Of a stretch of DNA of 10,750 nucleotides, positions 10,701-10,750 are shown one piece after another. The stretch covers positions 1 through 10,750 of the forward strand of contig JAAMXY010003362.1 of NCBI GenBank assembly GCA_019677205.1, read 5' to 3'. The position numbers and the translations under genes were made by a program. Below the pieces are notes generated by a model that did not search any database, had not been told where the DNA came from, and saw only the letters and a program-made list of their open reading frames with translations. The stretch is from Pinguiococcus pyrenoidosus. Taxonomy: Eukaryota; Sar; Pinguiophyceae; Pinguiochrysidales; Pinguiochrysidaceae. The stretch's first letter is position 1. Each line of letters opens with the position of its first letter.

Positions 10701-10750
10701 GCGGTGGGAGCAAGGAGCGACGACGGCTTCGCAGAGTCGGCGGTGGGAGC
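7708..10750 (+). CDS. MULE transposase fused to SWIM finger and OTU cysteine protease, two exons, 3' end outside window
   Basis: Exons are 7708-9213 and 9273 to the edge, with a 59-bp intron (GTGAGT...TGCAG) joined in phase 0; at least 994 residues. Domains: basic nuclear-targeting stretch at 15-35 (KKPRRRKERPP); WRKY-GCM1/MuDR-like zinc ligands C121, C126, H149 and C151; catalytic core with D278 (VYSVDGAHLSG), D346 (LLVSDRGSG), the family's CxxH at C368/H371 (WRPCAEHLVRN) and E469 (NSTEIANGVAKA); SWIM finger C578, C580, C590, H592 (CxCx9CxH). A basic linker of about 190 residues follows, then an OTU domain with D795 and C798 in PADGNCGFHAVA and H927 in AHFQAIIF, 129 residues after the cysteine, as usual for OTU. 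A 13-residue tandem repeat begins at residue 948. No stop occurs between the SWIM and OTU parts, so they form one frame. The transposase cuts and inserts the element; OTU domains remove ubiquitin or ubiquitin-like tags. TTG 7606 is in frame but ATG 7708 is the first methionine. Confidence 0.88.
10608..10750 (+). repeat. 39-bp coding tandem repeat (13-residue units) at the C-terminal side of the OTU domain
   Basis: Units start at 10608, 10647, 10686 and 10725, the last cut by the window edge. The first two read GFAVASAEAKSDD and are identical; the third and the visible part of the fourth follow a variant, GFAESAVGARSDD. The period is a multiple of three, the frame is open, and the change between variants is shared across adjacent units, pointing to recent duplication or gene conversion inside the coding region. 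The number of units beyond the edge is unknown. Confidence 0.95.

Larger units (their letters stand above)
7502..10750 (+). mobile_element. Mutator-like (MULE) DNA transposon, left part, open at the right edge
   Basis: The coordinates given are the minimum supported extent: the phased array plus the transposase gene. The left boundary may lie further out, between about 7290 and 7500. The classification rests on the transposase (MULE-type DDE core with CxxH insertion and SWIM finger). No terminal inverted repeat or 8-11 bp target-site duplication can be shown, because the right end is beyond the window. The transposase reading frame is intact throughout the visible part, so the copy is not obviously decayed. 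Confidence 0.75.

Overview
The window is nuclear DNA from a eukaryote, most likely a single-celled protist or alga. I read 15 spliceosomal introns of about 55-231 bp, every one GT...CAG. Five genes alternate strictly in strand (+,-,+,-,+), and the DNA is moderately GC-rich with microsatellites inside introns and exons. The wording around the phosphatase RHG box and the dense short introns resemble alveolates (chromerid-type) or stramenopiles. That is an impression from memory and no species can be named from the sequence.

Layout. (1) 172-1583, + strand, three exons: a histidine phosphatase with an N-terminal membrane anchor and a complete catalytic set; its first intron holds a perfect (GA)63. 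(2) 4201-1656, - strand, two exons: an 805-residue coiled-coil protein with three Y-S-E/D-D-F boxes, centrosomal or ciliary in style. Its stop lies 72 bp from the stop of gene 1. (3) 4374-5219, + strand, five short exons: an unrecognised protein of about 166 residues, divergent from gene 2 across a 172-bp shared upstream region. (4) 7114-5578, - strand, eight exons: a 273-residue protein with four predicted membrane segments and a cysteine-rich N-terminus. It appears only when the exons are joined, and all seven junctions keep the frame. (5) 7708 to beyond the right edge, + strand: a Mutator-like (MULE) transposase in two exons.

The most interesting part is the right-hand 3.2 kb. The transposase carries an N-terminal zinc-binding module, a DDE catalytic core and a SWIM zinc finger. 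It then runs in one uninterrupted frame into an OTU-type cysteine protease domain with its Asp, Cys and His in place, followed by a 39-bp tandem repeat coding for 13-residue units. Just upstream of the start codon are six copies of a short motif (consensus TCTYGAANAGTA). They are spaced 31, 19, 31, 21 and 30 bp, close to three and two helical turns alternately, which looks like an array of protein-binding sites. The right end of the element is outside the window, so terminal inverted repeats and target-site duplications cannot be tested here.

Genes 1-4 look like ordinary host genes with no evident shared pathway. The element sits in the upstream region of gene 4 and is transcribed away from it. 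I saw no tRNA, rRNA or CRISPR.
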